Origin: Janthinobacterium sp. CG3
Lineage (GTDB): Bacteria > Pseudomonadota > Gammaproteobacteria > Burkholderiales > Burkholderiaceae_D
Direction of reading: 5' to 3'
NCBI RefSeq assembly: GCF_000344615.1
Contig: NZ_KB467824.1
Span: 4,119,767 to 4,183,766, forward strand
Length of the DNA stretch: 64,000 bases
A program made the translations under genes and the position numbers. This document shows, in pieces, positions 8,813 through 17,780 of the stretch. Each line of letters opens with the position of its first letter. Within the stretch, counting starts at the first letter, position 1. The notes below the pieces were generated by a model. That model saw only the letters and a list, made by a program, of their open reading frames with translations, was not told the origin of the DNA and ran no database searches.

Positions 8813-9808
8813 TCAGCGGCCGGCGCGGCTGCGGTAGTCGTCGAAGCGCGGCCGGGCGCCGAGGTAGCGGCGCGCCTCGGCCTCCAGCGCGGCCGGGCGG
8901 ATGCCCAGGTCGGCCAGCGTCAGCGCCCGCGCGGCCGGGTCGATGACGTTGTCGACGCGCATCGAGTCGAGGTTGTCGCGGCTCATCAGGGGCTCGCCGG
9001 GCAAGCACTCCAGCAGCCGCGCCTGCAGCCGGCCCAGCGTCGCCGGCAGCGCGACCACGGGGCGCGCGTGGCCGGCGTAGGCGCCGGCCAGTTCGACCAG
9101 TTGGCGCAGCGTGTAGACCCGCGGCCCGGCCAGTTCGTAGACCTGGCCGCGGCTGGGCGCCGGCGCCAGCGCCAGCGAGCTAACGAAGGCTTGCGCGACG
9201 TCGCCGACGAAGACCGGCTGGAAGCGCGCGTCGGCGCCGGCCAGCGGTATCCACGGCAGGAACTTCTGCATGCGCGCGAACAGGTTGAGGAATTGGTCTT
9301 CCGGGCCGAACACCACCGAGGGCCGGAAAATGGTCGCGGCCACCGCCGGCTCGGCGGCGGCGGCCAGCTCGCCGGCGGCCTTCGAGCGCAGGTACATCGA
9401 CGGCGCGTCGGCCGCCGCGCCCAGCGCGCTCATGTGCAGGTAGCGCGGCACGCCGTGGGCGGCGCAGGCGGCGGCGACGCGCCGCGGCAGCTCGACGTGG
9501 GCGCGGGCGAACGCGCGCCCGTACGGCGCCCCGACGTCGGAATGCAAGCGCCCGACCAGGTTGACGACGGCGTCGAGCTGTTGGCCGGCCATCAAGTGGC
9601 GCAACGCGCCGTCCTGCTGCGGGTCGGCCTCGAGCACTTCAACGCGCGGCAGGAAAATCAGGTGCTTGGCGCGCTCGAAGCGCCGCGTCGGCACCAGCAC
9701 GCGGGCGCCGGCGGCCGCCAGCCGCGCCACCAGGTGGCTGCCGATGAAGCCGGAGCCGCCCAGCACCAGCACCGTCGGGATCCGCAATGCCATTTCGGGT
9801 ATCAGCAT
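8813..9808 (-). CDS. Complex I NDUFA9-subunit-like NAD(P)-binding protein (atypical SDR)
   Basis: The 331-residue protein opens with the Rossmann motif VLVLGGSGFIGSHLV at about residues 13-27 and has VVNLVGRL, a YLHMSALGA segment and SKAAGE (an SDR Y-x-x-x-K-like position with Y-L-R-S-K). This is the bacterial relative of mitochondrial NDUFA9 and plant isoflavone reductase-type proteins. Its role in bacteria is not settled and may be quinone- or NADPH-related. GAGGAAAACC directly precedes the ATG at 9808, which supports that start over the internal ATG at 9793. The gene lies between the transglycosylase gene and the GST-like/cca pair, all leftward. Confidence 0.85.
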   Translation of the reverse strand: MLIPEMALRIPTVLVLGGSGFIGSHLVARLAAAGARVLVPTRRFERAKHLIFLPRVEVLEADPQQDGALRHLMAGQQLDAVVNLVGRLHSDVGAPYGRAFARAHVELPRRVAAACAAHGVPRYLHMSALGAAADAPSMYLRSKAAGELAAAAEPAVAATIFRPSVVFGPEDQFLNLFARMQKFLPWIPLAGADARFQPVFVGDVAQAFVSSLALAPAPSRGQVYELAGPRVYTLRQLVELAGAYAGHARPVVALPATLGRLQARLLECLPGEPLMSRDNLDSMRVDNVIDPAARALTLADLGIRPAALEAEARRYLGARPRFDDYRSRAGR

Positions 9809-9848
9809 GGTTTTCCTCGCTCGTGTGGGCCGGCGCCGCGCGCCGGCG

Positions 9849-11807
9849 CTATGGCAATTCGGCCGCCGCCGCGCTCACCGCGCCCTGCGGCGTGACGTTG
9901 CCCAGGCGCGCCTTCAGCGACTGCGGCCGGTTCTCGAACAGCGCCGCGTAATAGGTGGCGTTGGCCATGACGTTCTTGACGTAGGTGCGGGTCTCGGTGA
10001 AGGGGATGGTTTCGGCGAACACCGCGCCCTCCATCGCCCGCGGCATGGTGCGGCGCCAGCTGCGCAGCCGGCCCGGGCCGGCGTTGTAGGCGGCCGAGGC
10101 CAGCACCTGCGAGCCGTCCAGGCCGCCGATCACCATGTTCATGTAGTTGGTGCCCAGCAGGATGTTGGTGCGCACGTCGCTCAGCATGTCCTGGGCGAAA
10201 TCGGTCAGGCCGATCTTCTTGGCGACCCAGCGCCCGGTCGACGGCATCACCTGCATCAGGCCGGCGGCGCCGACGTGCGACTGGGCGTCCATGATGAAGC
10301 GCGATTCCTGGCGGATCAAGCCGTAGACCCAGGCCTTGTCGAGCCCCAGCGTCTGCGTCGCCGGGTGCATGATGTCGTCGTGCGGCGACGGGTAGCGCTG
10401 GGTGTAGTCGACCTCGCTGCGGGTGCGGTCCGAAGTGTTCACCATGCGGTCGAGGATATTGTTCTGGCGCGCGAACTCGGCCGCGGCCAGGTGCTCGCGC
10501 TCGCTCATCCGGCGCAGCTCCCAGTTCCATTCGCGCGTGCCCTCGAAGCGCAGGCGCAGCGAGAAGAACTTCAGCGCGCGCTGGAAGCCGGGGTTGGCGG
10601 CGATGGCGGCGATTTCCGGCGCCGTGATGGCGGCGCCGGGCGCCGGCAGCGCCAGGTGGCGGCCCAATTCCTCCTGCGCCAGCAAACCGTAGAAATTGCC
10701 CTGCTCGGCGATGCCGCGGAACAGCTGCGCCGCCTCGGTGCTGACCTGGCCGGGCGCCTCGGCCTGCAAGGCGCGGCCCAGCCAGTAAGTCCAGGCCGGG
10801 TCCTGCCGCAACTCGGGCGGCATGGCCTTGATGCTGGACTTGACCAGCGCCCAATTGCCGTCGCGCAGGGCGATGCGGGTCTGCCACTGCATCTGTTCCT
10901 GCGACAGCGGCGCGCCGCGCGCGCCCTGCCAGTACTCGGCGCTTTCCGGCGCCAGCGCATACGACGCCTGCAGCGCGATGTTGCCCCAGCCGATGGCGCG
11001 TTCCTGCTCGCTCAGACCCGACTCGGCGCGGCGCAGCGCCAGCGCCGCCAGCTTGACGCTGGTCTTGGCCATGCGCCCGAGCGCCACCAGATAGGTTTCA
11101 TGCTCGACGCGGCCGGCGCCGACGCCCTTGGCCAGCGTCAGCGCCGGCGTGTCGATGGCGCGCGCGATGGCGCTGTCGGAGCCGCCCAGCAGCAGCATCA
11201 CGCGGCGCGCCGGGCCGGTGGCGTTGCTCTGTCCGGCCAGGCGCAACTGCGCCCACAAGTCGTTGGCGTCGAACTGGCCGCTTTGCGCCAGCGCCGTGAT
11301 CAGGCCGCCGCACGCCTCGCCGTAGCCGGGCGGCGCCAGCAGCAGCGCGCGCGCCTCGGCGGCCACGCGCTGGCCCTTGAGCACGCGCGACGTCAGCGCA
11401 TAGCATTTAAGCTGGATGTCGTCGTCGAGCACGAACTGCGGATACTGCTCGTCGAAGTTGAGCCAGTCGCGCTTGCGGCCCAGTTCCAGCAACCAGTCGT
11501 TGCGGAAGCGGTCGGCGATGGCGCTGCCTTCGTAGCGCTTCAAAAAATCGCGGAACTGCTCGACGCTGAGCGTTTTGATGCGCGGTTTGAGCCGATAATA
11601 GTCGACATACGAGGCGATCGGGTAGGCGCCGAGCCGGTCGGCGTAAAAATCGGCCTTGGCCGGGTCGTCCTGGCGTACCGCGTCGCGCAACAGTAAAAAC
11701 GCGTCGTCGTCGGCGCGCGTTTCGGCGCCGGCCGCGCATACCGCCGGCGCCAGCGCGCAGGCGGCCGCGACGACCGCGCGGGCAAACCATTTCAATGTGG
11801 AACTCAA
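9849..11807 (-). CDS. slt: Soluble lytic murein transglycosylase (Slt70 type)
   Basis: This periplasmic enzyme cleaves the MurNAc-GlcNAc bond of peptidoglycan to 1,6-anhydro products. The 652 residues start with a signal peptide (FARAVVAAACALAPAVCA). A long alpha-superhelical U/L domain covers about residues 30-450. The C-terminal SLT domain has the catalytic Glu501 in GLIRQESRF, then HVGAAGLMQVMP and AAYNAGPGR, all family signatures. The length matches E. coli Slt70. The start is 43 nt from the divergent 5-formyl-THF cyclo-ligase gene. Confidence 0.94.
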   Translation of the reverse strand: MSSTLKWFARAVVAAACALAPAVCAAGAETRADDDAFLLLRDAVRQDDPAKADFYADRLGAYPIASYVDYYRLKPRIKTLSVEQFRDFLKRYEGSAIADRFRNDWLLELGRKRDWLNFDEQYPQFVLDDDIQLKCYALTSRVLKGQRVAAEARALLLAPPGYGEACGGLITALAQSGQFDANDLWAQLRLAGQSNATGPARRVMLLLGGSDSAIARAIDTPALTLAKGVGAGRVEHETYLVALGRMAKTSVKLAALALRRAESGLSEQERAIGWGNIALQASYALAPESAEYWQGARGAPLSQEQMQWQTRIALRDGNWALVKSSIKAMPPELRQDPAWTYWLGRALQAEAPGQVSTEAAQLFRGIAEQGNFYGLLAQEELGRHLALPAPGAAITAPEIAAIAANPGFQRALKFFSLRLRFEGTREWNWELRRMSEREHLAAAEFARQNNILDRMVNTSDRTRSEVDYTQRYPSPHDDIMHPATQTLGLDKAWVYGLIRQESRFIMDAQSHVGAAGLMQVMPSTGRWVAKKIGLTDFAQDMLSDVRTNILLGTNYMNMVIGGLDGSQVLASAAYNAGPGRLRSWRRTMPRAMEGAVFAETIPFTETRTYVKNVMANATYYAALFENRPQSLKARLGNVTPQGAVSAAAAELP

Positions 11808-11850
11808 TGTACGACTCTCAATTCAAAACGGGCGACCGGATACGGGAAAT

Positions 11851-12450
11851 ATGAACAGCAAGCCTAGAATAACACGCGATCCGGGCGCGCCACCAGCGCT
11901 TGCGACAAACCCGAAAGCGCAACTGCGGCGCGATTTGCTGGCGGCGCGGCGCGCCCTCGGCGGCGCCCAGCGCGCCGGCTGGGACGAACTGATCGGCGCG
12001 CGCGTGCTGGCCTGGTGCGAGGCCGCCGGGGTCGGGGCGCTGGCGGTGTACTGGCCGCTGCAAGGCGAGCCCGACTTGCAGCGCGCCTACGCGGCGCTGG
12101 CGGCGCGCGGCGTGCGCCTGGCCCTGCCGGTGGTGTTGGAAAAAGCCGCGCCGCTGGCGTTCTCGGCCTGGACGCCGGGCGAGCCGATGCAGAAGGATGG
12201 CATGGGCGTGGCGGTGCCGGCGGCGCTGCGCATCGACGCCTGCCCGGCGGCGATCCTGCTACCCTGCCTGGGCTACAACGCCGGCCGCTTCCGGCTCGGC
12301 TACGGCGGCGGCTATTACGACCGCACGCTGGCGCGCGCGCCGCGCCCGGTGGCGGTCGGCGTCGCCTACTCCTGCCTGGCGGCGCAGTTCGCCAGCGACG
12401 CGCACGACGTCGCCCTCGACCATATTGTCACCGAGAACGGGATGATTTGA
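11851..12450 (+). CDS. 5-formyltetrahydrofolate cyclo-ligase
   Basis: This enzyme converts 5-formyl-THF to 5,10-methenyl-THF with ATP and so returns a storage folate to the one-carbon pool. The 199-residue protein has LRRDLLAARRAL at the N-terminus, MGVAVPAALRI in the middle and the phosphate-binding GYGGGYYDRTLA near residue 150, which is the family signature. The ATG at 11851 is chosen because an upstream extension would overlap the slt signal peptide. The gene is monocistronic and faces metF across repeat copy A3. Confidence 0.93.
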   Translation: MNSKPRITRDPGAPPALATNPKAQLRRDLLAARRALGGAQRAGWDELIGARVLAWCEAAGVGALAVYWPLQGEPDLQRAYAALAARGVRLALPVVLEKAAPLAFSAWTPGEPMQKDGMGVAVPAALRIDACPAAILLPCLGYNAGRFRLGYGGGYYDRTLARAPRPVAVGVAYSCLAAQFASDAHDVALDHIVTENGMI

Positions 12451-12487
12451 GTTTTTAGGGGGGCGTTCGGTGAGCGCGGTTTGCGCA

Positions 12488-12588
12488 GGTCGGGTTGGCC
12501 GGAACGGCGTAAGCCGACAACGTTGGCCTGGAGCAGCGCGTTTCGCCGCGGCCAACATTGTCGGATTACGCGCGCCGCCGAACCGACC
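12488..12588. repeat. Intergenic inverted-repeat element, family A, copy 3
   Basis: A long imperfect hairpin fills the convergent gap between the cyclo-ligase gene and metF. The arm GTAAGCCGACAACGTTGGCC pairs with GGCCAACATTGTCGGATTAC, and outer arms GGTCGG.../...CCGACC enclose it. It shares CAACGTTGGCCTGGAGC (12518-12534) with copy 2. It may double as a bidirectional terminator. Confidence 0.65.
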
Positions 12589-12604
12589 ACGCTATTCGGC
12601 GCGC

Positions 12605-13438
12605 TTAAACCAGGCGCTGCCACAGCGCGGTGGTCGCCTGCGCCTGGTTCATGCTGTAGAAATGCAGCCCCGGCGCGCCGCCGGCCAGCAGGCGCTGGCA
12701 CAACTGCGTCACCACGTCCAGGCCGAAGGCCTTGATCGAGGCGGTGTCGTCGCCGTAGCTGGCCAGTTTCAGCCGCACCCAGCGTGGAATTTCCGCGCCG
12801 CACATATCGGAAAAGCGCATCAGTTGCGTGCAGTTGGTGATCGGCATGATGCCCGGTATCACCGGCACGTCCAGGCCGATCTTGCGCGTCTCGTCGAGGA
12901 ACTGGAAGTAGGCGTCGGCGTTGTAGAAGTACTGGGTGATGGCGGAATTGGCGCCGGCGCGCACCTTGCGCGCGAAGTTTTGCAAGTCGTCCTGCGGCGA
13001 GCGCGCCTGCGGGTGCACCTCGGGATAGGCCGCCACCTCGATGTGGAAGGCGTCGCCGGTTTCGGCGCGGATGAATTCCACCAGCTCGCTGGCGTAGCGG
13101 AACTCGCCGGAGGCGCCGTAACCGCTCGGCAAGTCGCCGCGCAGGGCCACCAGGCGCTTGATGCCGTGCGACTTGAACTCGGCCAGGATGGCGCGGATCG
13201 ATTCGCGCGAACCGCCGACGCAGGACAGGTGCGGCGCGGCGTCCTCGCCGGCGGCGAGGATCTCCAGCACCGTGCTCAGCGTGCCGCCCTGGGTGCTGCC
13301 GCCGGCGCCGAAGGTGACCGAGAAATACTTCGGATGCAATTCGGACAGCTTGTGGCGCACCACGCGCAGCTTTTCGGTCCCGTCCACCGTCTTCGGCGGA
13401 TAAAACTCGATACTAAAATTAGGTGTTTGCATTGTCAT
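12605..13438 (-). CDS. metF: Methylenetetrahydrofolate reductase
   Basis: MetF reduces 5,10-methylene-THF to 5-methyl-THF with NADH and FAD, supplying the methyl group for methionine. The 277 residues show the TIM-barrel start FSIEFYPPKT with the conserved Glu, VTFGAGGST, LVALRGDLP and TQYFYNADAYF, as in the E. coli enzyme. ATG codons at 13438 and 13432 are both possible. Neither has a strong Shine-Dalgarno sequence, and the start overlaps the end of the upstream membrane gene by 20 nt, so translational coupling is likely. It is downstream of ahcY on the same strand. Confidence 0.95.
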   Translation of the reverse strand: MTMQTPNFSIEFYPPKTVDGTEKLRVVRHKLSELHPKYFSVTFGAGGSTQGGTLSTVLEILAAGEDAAPHLSCVGGSRESIRAILAEFKSHGIKRLVALRGDLPSGYGASGEFRYASELVEFIRAETGDAFHIEVAAYPEVHPQARSPQDDLQNFARKVRAGANSAITQYFYNADAYFQFLDETRKIGLDVPVIPGIMPITNCTQLMRFSDMCGAEIPRWVRLKLASYGDDTASIKAFGLDVVTQLCQRLLAGGAPGLHFYSMNQAQATTALWQRLV

Positions 13439-13775
13439 TTTTCAAAAGTAAGGTTGACAGGGCCCAGGAAATCACGCTGTACAGCAAGGCGCCGCCGATC
13501 GCCGCCCAAAAGCTGTCGACATGAAAACCGTCGACCAGTTTCGCCACCAGCCAGAACATGAAACCGTTCAGCACGAAGATGAACAGGCCCAGCGTCAGCA
13601 CCGTCACCGGCAGCGTCAGCAGTACCAGCAGCGGGCGCACCAGGGTGTTCACCAGGCCCAGCACCAGGGCCGCGAGCAGCGCCGCGGCGACGTTGCTGAC
13701 GCTGACGGAATGCATCAGGTAGGGTACGGCGAACAGGGCCGCCGCGTTGATAAGCCACGTCAGGATTAATCGCAT
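13419..13775 (-). CDS. Phage holin family 4-like small membrane protein (not phage)
   Basis: The 118-residue protein has about four hydrophobic segments (ILTWLINAAALFAVPYLM, AALLAALVLGLVNTLV, LLVLLTLPVTVLTLGLFIFVLN, FWAAIGGALLYSVISWALS). It matches the widespread YvlD/DUF360-type family, often labelled phage holin family. These proteins are chromosomal inner-membrane proteins of unknown function, and nothing phage-like is nearby. It sits between the ahcY terminator and metF and overlaps the metF start by 20 nt. Confidence 0.8.
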   Translation of the reverse strand: MRLILTWLINAAALFAVPYLMHSVSVSNVAAALLAALVLGLVNTLVRPLLVLLTLPVTVLTLGLFIFVLNGFMFWLVAKLVDGFHVDSFWAAIGGALLYSVISWALSTLLLKNDNANT

Positions 13776-13794
13776 GTCGAATCGCCAATCAGAT

Positions 13795-13823
13795 AAAAAA
13801 AGGCCGGCGGCATGCGCCGGCCC
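13795..13823 (-). terminator. Intrinsic terminator after ahcY
   Basis: On the minus strand GGCCGGCG (complement of 13815-13822) and CGCCGGCC (complement of 13802-13809) form an 8-bp perfect stem with a 5-nt loop, followed by seven T. It separates ahcY from the holin-like gene and metF, so those two depend on read-through or their own promoter. Confidence 0.85.
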
Positions 13824-13867
13824 TGGAGTGCCGCTAACTTGCTATGTTCCGCTGGCGCGGCCCATGC

Positions 13868-15292
13868 TTAGTAACGATAGTGCTCCGGTTTGTACGGACC
13901 CTGCTGCGACACGCCGATGTAATTGGCTTGCTCTTCGGTCAGCACGGTCAGTTGCGCGTTGAGTTTTTTCAACTGCAGGCGCGCGACTTTCTCGTCCAGG
14001 TGCTTGGGCAAGGTGTACACGCCGACCGGGTAGCTGGCGGTGTTGGCGAACAGCTCGATCTGGGCGATGGTCTGGTTGGCGAACGACGAGCTCATCACGT
14101 AGGACGGATGGCCGGTGCCGCAACCGAGGTTGACCAGGCGGCCTTCGGCCAGCAAGATGATGCGGCGGCCAGAGGGGAAGATGATGTGGTCGACTTGCGG
14201 CTTGATGTTTTCCCACTCGTATTGCTTGAGCGAGGCGACGTCGATTTCATTGTCGAAATGGCCGATGTTGCAGACGATCGCCTGGTCCTTCATGCGCGTC
14301 AGGTGCGCGTGCGTCAGGATGTGGTAATTGCCGGTGCAGGTGACGAAAATGTCGCCGTGCTCGCAGGCGTAGTCCATCGTCACGACGCGGTAGCCTTCCA
14401 TCGCCGCCTGCAGCGCGCAGATCGGGTCGACTTCGGTGACCCAGACCTGGGCCGACAGCGCGCGCATGGCCTGGGCCGAGCCCTTGCCGACGTCGCCGTA
14501 GCCGGCGATGACGGCGACCTTGCCGGCGATCATCACGTCGGTGGCGCGCTTGATACCGTCGACCAGCGACTCGCGGCAACCGTACAGGTTGTCGAACTTC
14601 GACTTGGTGACGGAATCGTTGACGTTAATCGCCGGGAAGGCCAGCTTGCCTTCCTTGTGCATCTGGTACAGGCGGTGCACGCCGGTGGTGGTTTCCTCGG
14701 TGACGCCGAGGATTTCCGGCAGGCGCTTCGAGTACCAGGTCGCATCGACCGCCAGGCGCTTCTTGATCGAGTTGAACAGGCAGATTTCCTCTTCCGAACC
14801 GGGCGCGGCCAGCACCGACAGGTCGGTTTCGGCGCGCACGCCCAGGTGCAGCAGCAAGGTGGCGTCGCCGCCGTCGTCGAGGATCATGTTCGAATACACC
14901 GGCGCGCCGGCGGCGCTTGGCCATTCGAAGATGCGGTGGGTGAATTCCCAGTAGTCGTCGAGCGACTCGCCCTTGAACGCGAACACCGGCGTGCCGGCGG
15001 CGGCGATGGCGGCGGCGGCGTGGTCCTGGGTCGAATAGATGTTGCACGAAGCCCAACGCACATCGGCGCCCAGCGCTTCCAGCGTCTGGATCAGCACGGC
15101 GGTCTGGATCGTCATGTGGATCGAACCGGTGATGCGCGCGCCCTTCAGCGGCTGGGCGGCGGCGAATTCCTCGCGGATCGCCATCAGGCCCGGCATTTCG
15201 GTTTCGGCGATCTTGATTTCTTTGTTACCCCATGGCGCCAAGCTGATGTCGGCAACGAAGTAGTCCTGCAGGTCTTTGAGTACGGCGTTCAT
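13868..15292 (-). CDS. ahcY: Adenosylhomocysteinase
   Basis: AhcY hydrolyses S-adenosylhomocysteine to adenosine and homocysteine using bound NAD, removing the product inhibitor of methyltransferases. The 474-residue protein has [19 protein letters not shown], the NAD-binding [18 protein letters not shown] and the C-terminal [11 protein letters not shown] typical of the family. Bases 15295-15293 read GTG and 15292-15290 read ATG. The ATG is preferred because AGGAGG is 5 nt upstream of it. An SAH riboswitch lies in the leader, so expression rises when the substrate accumulates. An intrinsic terminator follows the gene. Confidence 0.97.
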   Translation of the reverse strand: MNAVLKDLQDYFVADISLAPWGNKEIKIAETEMPGLMAIREEFAAAQPLKGARITGSIHMTIQTAVLIQTLEALGADVRWASCNIYSTQDHAAAAIAAAGTPVFAFKGESLDDYWEFTHRIFEWPSAAGAPVYSNMILDDGGDATLLLHLGVRAETDLSVLAAPGSEEEICLFNSIKKRLAVDATWYSKRLPEILGVTEETTTGVHRLYQMHKEGKLAFPAINVNDSVTKSKFDNLYGCRESLVDGIKRATDVMIAGKVAVIAGYGDVGKGSAQAMRALSAQVWVTEVDPICALQAAMEGYRVVTMDYACEHGDIFVTCTGNYHILTHAHLTRMKDQAIVCNIGHFDNEIDVASLKQYEWENIKPQVDHIIFPSGRRIILLAEGRLVNLGCGTGHPSYVMSSSFANQTIAQIELFANTASYPVGVYTLPKHLDEKVARLQLKKLNAQLTVLTEEQANYIGVSQQGPYKPEHYRY

Positions 15293-15322
15293 CACGCCCT
15301 CCTTTCAGTTAGAAAAAAGTAA

Positions 15323-15390
15323 CGTGAGCGCAGTTGCGGGAGAAAATTCCCGAGCCTGGCGAAAATGAATTCGTCGCAACGCTCCTCGGG
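15323..15390 (-). ncRNA. S-adenosylhomocysteine (SAH) riboswitch
   Basis: On the minus strand the leader reads CCCGAGGAGCGTTGCGACG, a variable hairpin, CGCCAGGCTCGGG, then a stem and GCGCTCAC. The P1 stem CCCGAG/CTCGGG, the GGAGCG...GCGCTC pseudoknot partners and the CCAGGCTCG strand match the known SAH riboswitch of Ralstonia and other beta/gammaproteobacteria. The position, about 30 nt before the ahcY Shine-Dalgarno, fits an on-switch that exposes the ribosome site when SAH is bound. No terminator lies between it and the gene, so control is probably translational. Confidence 0.88.
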
Positions 15391-15396
15391 TCTTCC

Positions 15397-15425
15397 ATAT
15401 TAGCATTGCGGTTGCCGCTTCGCCA
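15397..15425 (-). promoter_or_regulatory. Promoter of ahcY
   Basis: On the minus strand TGGCGA (complement of 15420-15425) is 17 nt from TAATAT (complement of 15397-15402). Transcription would begin about 6 nt later, at the first base of the riboswitch, so the aptamer forms the exact 5' end of the mRNA. Confidence 0.6.
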
Positions 15426-15491
15426 GCCCGATTTGCAACTAAACCGCCATGCCGGGACCCGGCCCCGGGGTGGTTGCGTTGGCGGGAGGCG

Positions 15492-15524
15492 AAAAAAATG
15501 CGCCGCGGCGGCAGCCGGGCGCAT
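15492..15524 (-). terminator. Intrinsic terminator of metK
   Basis: On the minus strand ATGCGCC (complement of 15518-15524) pairs with GGCGCAT (complement of 15498-15504) and seven T follow (15492-15498). It lies 24 nt after the metK stop, so metK and ahcY are separate transcripts. Confidence 0.75.
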
Positions 15525-15547
15525 CGTCGCGGGCGCGGGGCCGGCGT

Positions 15548-16714
15548 TTATTTCAAGCCGGCGGCGTCGCGCAGCAGGGCCACCTTGTCGGTGCGCTCCC
15601 ACGTGAATTCCGGCTCTTCGCGGCCGAAGTGGCCGTAGGCGGCGCTCTTTTGGTAGATCGGGCGCAGCAGGTCGAGCATGTGCACGATGCCTTTCGGGCG
15701 CAGGTCGAAGTGCTCCTGCACCAGCGCGGCGATGTGCTCGTCGGGGATGACGCCGGTGCCCTCGGTGTAGACCGTGATGTTGATCGGCTTGGCCACGCCG
15801 ATGGCGTAGCTGATCTGGATCTGGCATTGCCGCGCCAGGCCGGCGGCGACGATGTTTTTCGCCACGTAGCGCGCCGCGTAGGCCGCCGAGCGGTCCACTT
15901 TCGACGGGTCCTTGCCGGAGAACGCGCCGCCGCCGTGCGGGCTGGCGCCGCCGTAGGTGTCGACGATGATTTTACGCCCGGTCAGGCCGCAGTCGCCCTG
16001 CGGTCCGCCGATGACGAAACGGCCGGTCGGGTTGACCAGGTAGCGCGTGTTGCTCAGCCATTCGCGCGGCAGCACCTGCTTGATGATCTCTTCGATCACC
16101 GCCTCTTCAATCTGCTTGTGCGAGATGTCCGGCGAGTGCTGGGTCGACAGCACCACGGTGTCGACGCCGACCGGGCGGCCGTCGACGTAGCGCAGCGTGA
16201 CCTGGGATTTGGCGTCCGGGCGCAACCACGGCAGGCGGCCGTCCTTGCGCAGCTGCGACTGGCGCTCGACCAGGCGGTGGGCGTAGTGGATCGCCGCCGG
16301 CATCAGCTCGGCGGTTTCGTCGCAGGCGTAGCCGAACATCAGGCCCTGGTCGCCGGCGCCCTGGTCGAGGTCGATGCCGGCGCCTTCGTCAACGCCCTGG
16401 GCGATGTCGGGCGACTGCTTGTCGTAGCACACCATCACGGCGCAGCCGCGGTAGTCGATGCCGAAGTCGGTGTTGTCGTAGCCGATGCGTTTAATGGTTT
16501 CGCGCGCCACTTGAATATAATCGACGTTGGCGTGCGTGGTAATCTCGCCGGCCAGCACCACCAGACCGGTGTTGCACAAGGTTTCGGCGGCCACGCGGGC
16601 GGTCGGGTCTTGCGCCAGGATGGCGTCGAGGATGGCGTCGGAAATTTGGTCGGCGACCTTGTCCGGGTGGCCTTCGGAAACGGATTCGGACGTGAAAAGA
16701 TATTCGCTTGACAT
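15548..16714 (-). CDS. metK: S-adenosylmethionine synthetase
   Basis: MetK makes SAM from methionine and ATP. The 388 residues contain [20 protein letters not shown], the ATP-binding hexapeptide GAGDQG and the P-loop-like [19 protein letters not shown], all at the usual places and with the usual family length. AGGAG precedes the ATG at 16714 by 7 nt. With ahcY and metF downstream on the same strand it makes up a methyl-cycle cluster. The gene is divergent from the lpxL-type gene. A hairpin lies in its leader at 16748-16770. Confidence 0.97.
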   Translation of the reverse strand: MSSEYLFTSESVSEGHPDKVADQISDAILDAILAQDPTARVAAETLCNTGLVVLAGEITTHANVDYIQVARETIKRIGYDNTDFGIDYRGCAVMVCYDKQSPDIAQGVDEGAGIDLDQGAGDQGLMFGYACDETAELMPAAIHYAHRLVERQSQLRKDGRLPWLRPDAKSQVTLRYVDGRPVGVDTVVLSTQHSPDISHKQIEEAVIEEIIKQVLPREWLSNTRYLVNPTGRFVIGGPQGDCGLTGRKIIVDTYGGASPHGGGAFSGKDPSKVDRSAAYAARYVAKNIVAAGLARQCQIQISYAIGVAKPINITVYTEGTGVIPDEHIAALVQEHFDLRPKGIVHMLDLLRPIYQKSAAYGHFGREEPEFTWERTDKVALLRDAAGLK

Positions 16715-16747
16715 AGCAGGCTCCTGTTACTGTTAGAGAATGTTCTG

Positions 16748-16770
16748 TCGCAGTAAGGGCTGCCTGCGAC
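16748..16770 (-). other. Hairpin in the metK leader
   Basis: GTCGCAG (16748-16754) and CTGCGAC (16764-16770) form a 7-bp perfect stem with a 9-nt loop about 33 nt before the metK ATG. It does not match any SAM riboswitch class I can recognise, and it has no T-run. Confidence 0.4.
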
Positions 16771-16898
16771 GCTTTAGCGATATTTATATTCCGCTTCGCA
16801 AGTTGTCTGTTAACTCAGCGGATGTTCCTAACGTGTTATTTTACGCTTCTTAATTTTTTTTGGCCAAGCAACTTCGCCATTTTCGTTGAAACCTACCT

Positions 16899-17780
16899 AT
16901 GCTTGTACCTCTCTTCCGATTTTTATCAACGTTTCCGCTGCCTGTGTTGCACGCCCTCGGCGCCGGGCTCGGCTGGCTGGTGTACCTGGCCTCGCCGTCG
17001 TACCGCCGGCGCATGCGCGAGAACATGGCGCGCGCCGGCTACGCGCGCCACCTGCGCGCCGCCGTCGCCGAATCGGGCAAGAGCATCGTCGAGCTGCCCT
17101 TCATCTGGTGCGCCGCGCCCGAGCGCGTGGCGCGCCACGCCAGCGAAGAGAATTGGGCGCTGGTCCAGCGCACCCTCGACAGCGGCCGCGGCATCGTGTT
17201 CCTGACGCCGCACCTGGGCTGCTTTGAAATCGTCGCCCAGCAGATCGCGCTGCGCACGCCGTTGACGGTGATGTACCGGCCGCCGCGCAAGGCCGCGCTG
17301 AAGCCGCTGATCGAGGGCGCCCGCGCGCGCCACAACCTGCACTTGGCGCCGGCGACTATGTCGGGCGTGCGCATGCTGGCCAAGTGCCTCAAGCGCGGCC
17401 AGCCGATCGGCCTGCTGCCCGACCAGGTGCCGCAGGAGGGCGAAGGCGTGTGGGCCGAGTTCTTCGGCCGCAGCGCCTACACGATGACGCTGCCGGCCAA
17501 GCTGGCGCAGATGGGCGACGCCCAGGTCATCGTCACCTACGCCGAGCGCCTGCCCGGCGGGCGCGGCTTCAAGGTGCATTTCGTCGCGCTCGAGGCCAGC
17601 CTCGAGGGCACGCCGGCGCAGCAGGCGCAGACCATCAACACGGCGATGGAGCAGTTGATCGCGCGCAGCCCGGCGCAGTATTTCTGGAGCTACAACCGCT
17701 ACAAGGTGCCGCGCGGCGCCACCCCGCCCGGCCCCGGCGCCGACCCGCTCGCCGGCGCCGCCGCGGAGGGCCGGCCATGA
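16899..17780 (+). CDS. LpxL/HtrB-type lipid A biosynthesis acyltransferase
   Basis: This inner-membrane enzyme transfers a secondary acyl chain from acyl-ACP to lipid A precursors. It has 293 residues, a hydrophobic N-terminal anchor ([17 protein letters not shown]) and the H-x4-E motif His105-Glu110 in [27 protein letters not shown] and a terminal YFWSYNRYK follow, all lipid A acyltransferase landmarks. Its stop overlaps the start of a second acyltransferase (ATGA), so the two are translationally coupled. It is upstream of dapF and divergent from metK. Which acyl position it serves is not deducible. Confidence 0.9.
   Translation: MLVPLFRFLSTFPLPVLHALGAGLGWLVYLASPSYRRRMRENMARAGYARHLRAAVAESGKSIVELPFIWCAAPERVARHASEENWALVQRTLDSGRGIVFLTPHLGCFEIVAQQIALRTPLTVMYRPPRKAALKPLIEGARARHNLHLAPATMSGVRMLAKCLKRGQPIGLLPDQVPQEGEGVWAEFFGRSAYTMTLPAKLAQMGDAQVIVTYAERLPGGRGFKVHFVALEASLEGTPAQQAQTINTAMEQLIARSPAQYFWSYNRYKVPRGATPPGPGADPLAGAAAEGRP

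Noticed and set aside
13419..13775. Prophage remnant suggested by a holin-like gene
   Set aside because: The family is a widespread chromosomal small membrane protein. No endolysin, integrase or structural phage gene is nearby, and it is embedded in the methionine cluster.
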